A stretch of DNA of 5,758 nt from Proteiniphilum sp. GTDB taxonomy: Bacteria > Bacteroidota > Bacteroidia > Bacteroidales > Dysgonomonadaceae. The stretch spans positions 1 to 5,758 of the forward strand of contig JAENWZ010000153.1 of NCBI GenBank assembly GCA_016649795.1, in the 5' to 3' direction. Under the pieces are notes generated by a model. It did no database searches. It was not told where the DNA came from and saw only the letters and a program-made list of their open reading frames with translations. Positions within the stretch are counted from its first letter, which is position 1, and each line of letters starts with the position of its first letter. Below are positions 5,151 through 5,758 of this stretch, piece after piece. Position numbers and translations under genes: made by a program.

Positions 5151-5758
5151 CTGTTTCAGAATAATTTTGCACCAGTACCTCCCTGTAGGAGTTAAATACC
5201 GATGATTGGGACAATAGACCCAGATAGACACCCTTGCTGTCTGTCACCGGCAGATTCCACGCCTTTGTGTTCTCAAACGTTGCCATCACCTCTTCCATGC
5301 TGGAGCTGATCTCTATTTTCGCGGGAGCACCTACCATGAATTTTTGCACGGTGAACCGGTCATAGAGTTCCGGACGGAACATGATATTGCGAATATCATT
5401 CATCATTACAAGCCCTAACAGGACACCATCGTTATTCACAACCGGGAAAATATTCCGGTTGGATGAGGAAATCACTTTTACCATCTCGCCAAGAGACATA
5501 GAGGGTTTTACGGTAGGGATATCTTTTTCCAGCAGATCTTCGATCTTTAAAAAAGTGAGCACTGCCTTATCTTTGTGGTGTGTGATCAATTCCCCTCTCT
5601 TGGCAAGACGCATAGCGTAGATGCTATGTTTCTCGAACAGCAGGATAGTACCGTAGGAAACCAGTGAGACTATCATCAGCGGAAGAAAGAGATCGTATCC
5701 GCCGGTAAGCTCCGCAATAAGAAACGTTCCGGTGAGAGGAGCATGCATCACTCCTGCC
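5143..5758 (-). CDS. ClC-type chloride channel/transporter with CBS pair (partial, N-terminus beyond right edge)
   Basis: This is the C-terminal 204 residues of a larger membrane protein; the frame is open to the right edge, so the GTG and ATG near 5746-5751 are internal. The fragment begins AGVMHAPLTGTFLIAELTGGY, the ClC helix region equivalent to IRAPLTGIILVLEMT in E. coli ClcA. It continues through the last membrane helices (about fragment residues 22-41). Tyr47 in HSIYAMRLAKRG aligns by eye with E. coli Tyr445, which coordinates the central chloride ion. A short linker leads to two CBS domains: CBS1 about 72-127 (IPTVKPSMSLGEMV, FPVVNNDGVLLGLV) and CBS2 about 139-197 (NLPVTDSKGVYLGLLSQSSVF). 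CBS pairs in ClC proteins often bind adenine nucleotides and modulate gating. Whether it is a channel or an H+/Cl- exchanger depends on glutamates outside the window. It probably shares a transcript with fmt, whose start it overlaps. Confidence 0.92.
   Translation of the reverse strand, partial: AGVMHAPLTGTFLIAELTGGYDLFLPLMIVSLVSYGTILLFEKHSIYAMRLAKRGELITHHKDKAVLTFLKIEDLLEKDIPTVKPSMSLGEMVKVISSSNRNIFPVVNNDGVLLGLVMMNDIRNIMFRPELYDRFTVQKFMVGAPAKIEISSSMEEVMATFENTKAWNLPVTDSKGVYLGLLSQSSVFNSYREVLVQNYSETDE

Noticed and set aside
5151..5231. 27-residue N-terminal extension of Fmt
   Set aside because: It would overlap the ClC coding region by 89 bases and has no counterpart in known Fmt proteins, which start a few residues before the LRIIFMGTP segment.
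5381..5620. Plus-strand frame antisense to the CBS domains
   Set aside because: Shadow of the ClC C-terminal coding region.

Overview
The window looks like a chromosomal segment of a Bacteroidales bacterium (phylum Bacteroidota). A member of the Dysgonomonadaceae/Porphyromonadaceae side is possible, but this cannot be settled by eye. The signs are Bacteroides-type promoter elements (TAnnTTTG), the absence of a consistent Shine-Dalgarno signal, a Bacteroidetes-type LemA lipoprotein, and MiaA and Fmt proteins that read like the Bacteroides versions. No mobile element, tRNA, rRNA, CRISPR array or phage gene was seen. The content is housekeeping plus envelope genes.

Left half (1-2292, all on the minus strand): a tightly packed operon read right to left. 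It holds lemA (lipoprotein), a short soluble TPM-domain protein, an exported and membrane-anchored TPM-domain protein with a glycine-rich tail, and miaA (tRNA dimethylallyltransferase). The miaA gene runs off the left edge, so its C-terminal part is missing. LemA plus two TPM proteins is a recurring Bacteroidetes neighbourhood whose biochemical job is not established.

Middle (2293-2583): a 291-base divergent intergenic region. It carries a good Bacteroides-type promoter for lemA and a weaker one for the rightward gene. Between them is a compact AT-rich inverted repeat. The octamer AACCAAAT occurs three times, in the sense orientation of each predicted leader.

Right half: a rightward gene (2584-4152) for a probable outer-membrane beta-barrel protein of the DUF3078 type. 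It ends two bases from the end of fmt (methionyl-tRNA formyltransferase), which runs leftward. The fmt start overlaps by 8 bases the end of a ClC-type chloride channel/transporter gene with two CBS domains, whose N-terminal part lies beyond the right edge. ClC and fmt are probably co-transcribed.

I see no convincing evidence for a wholly new system. The most interesting parts are the poorly understood LemA/TPM/TPM module and the shared sequence motif in the two divergent leaders.
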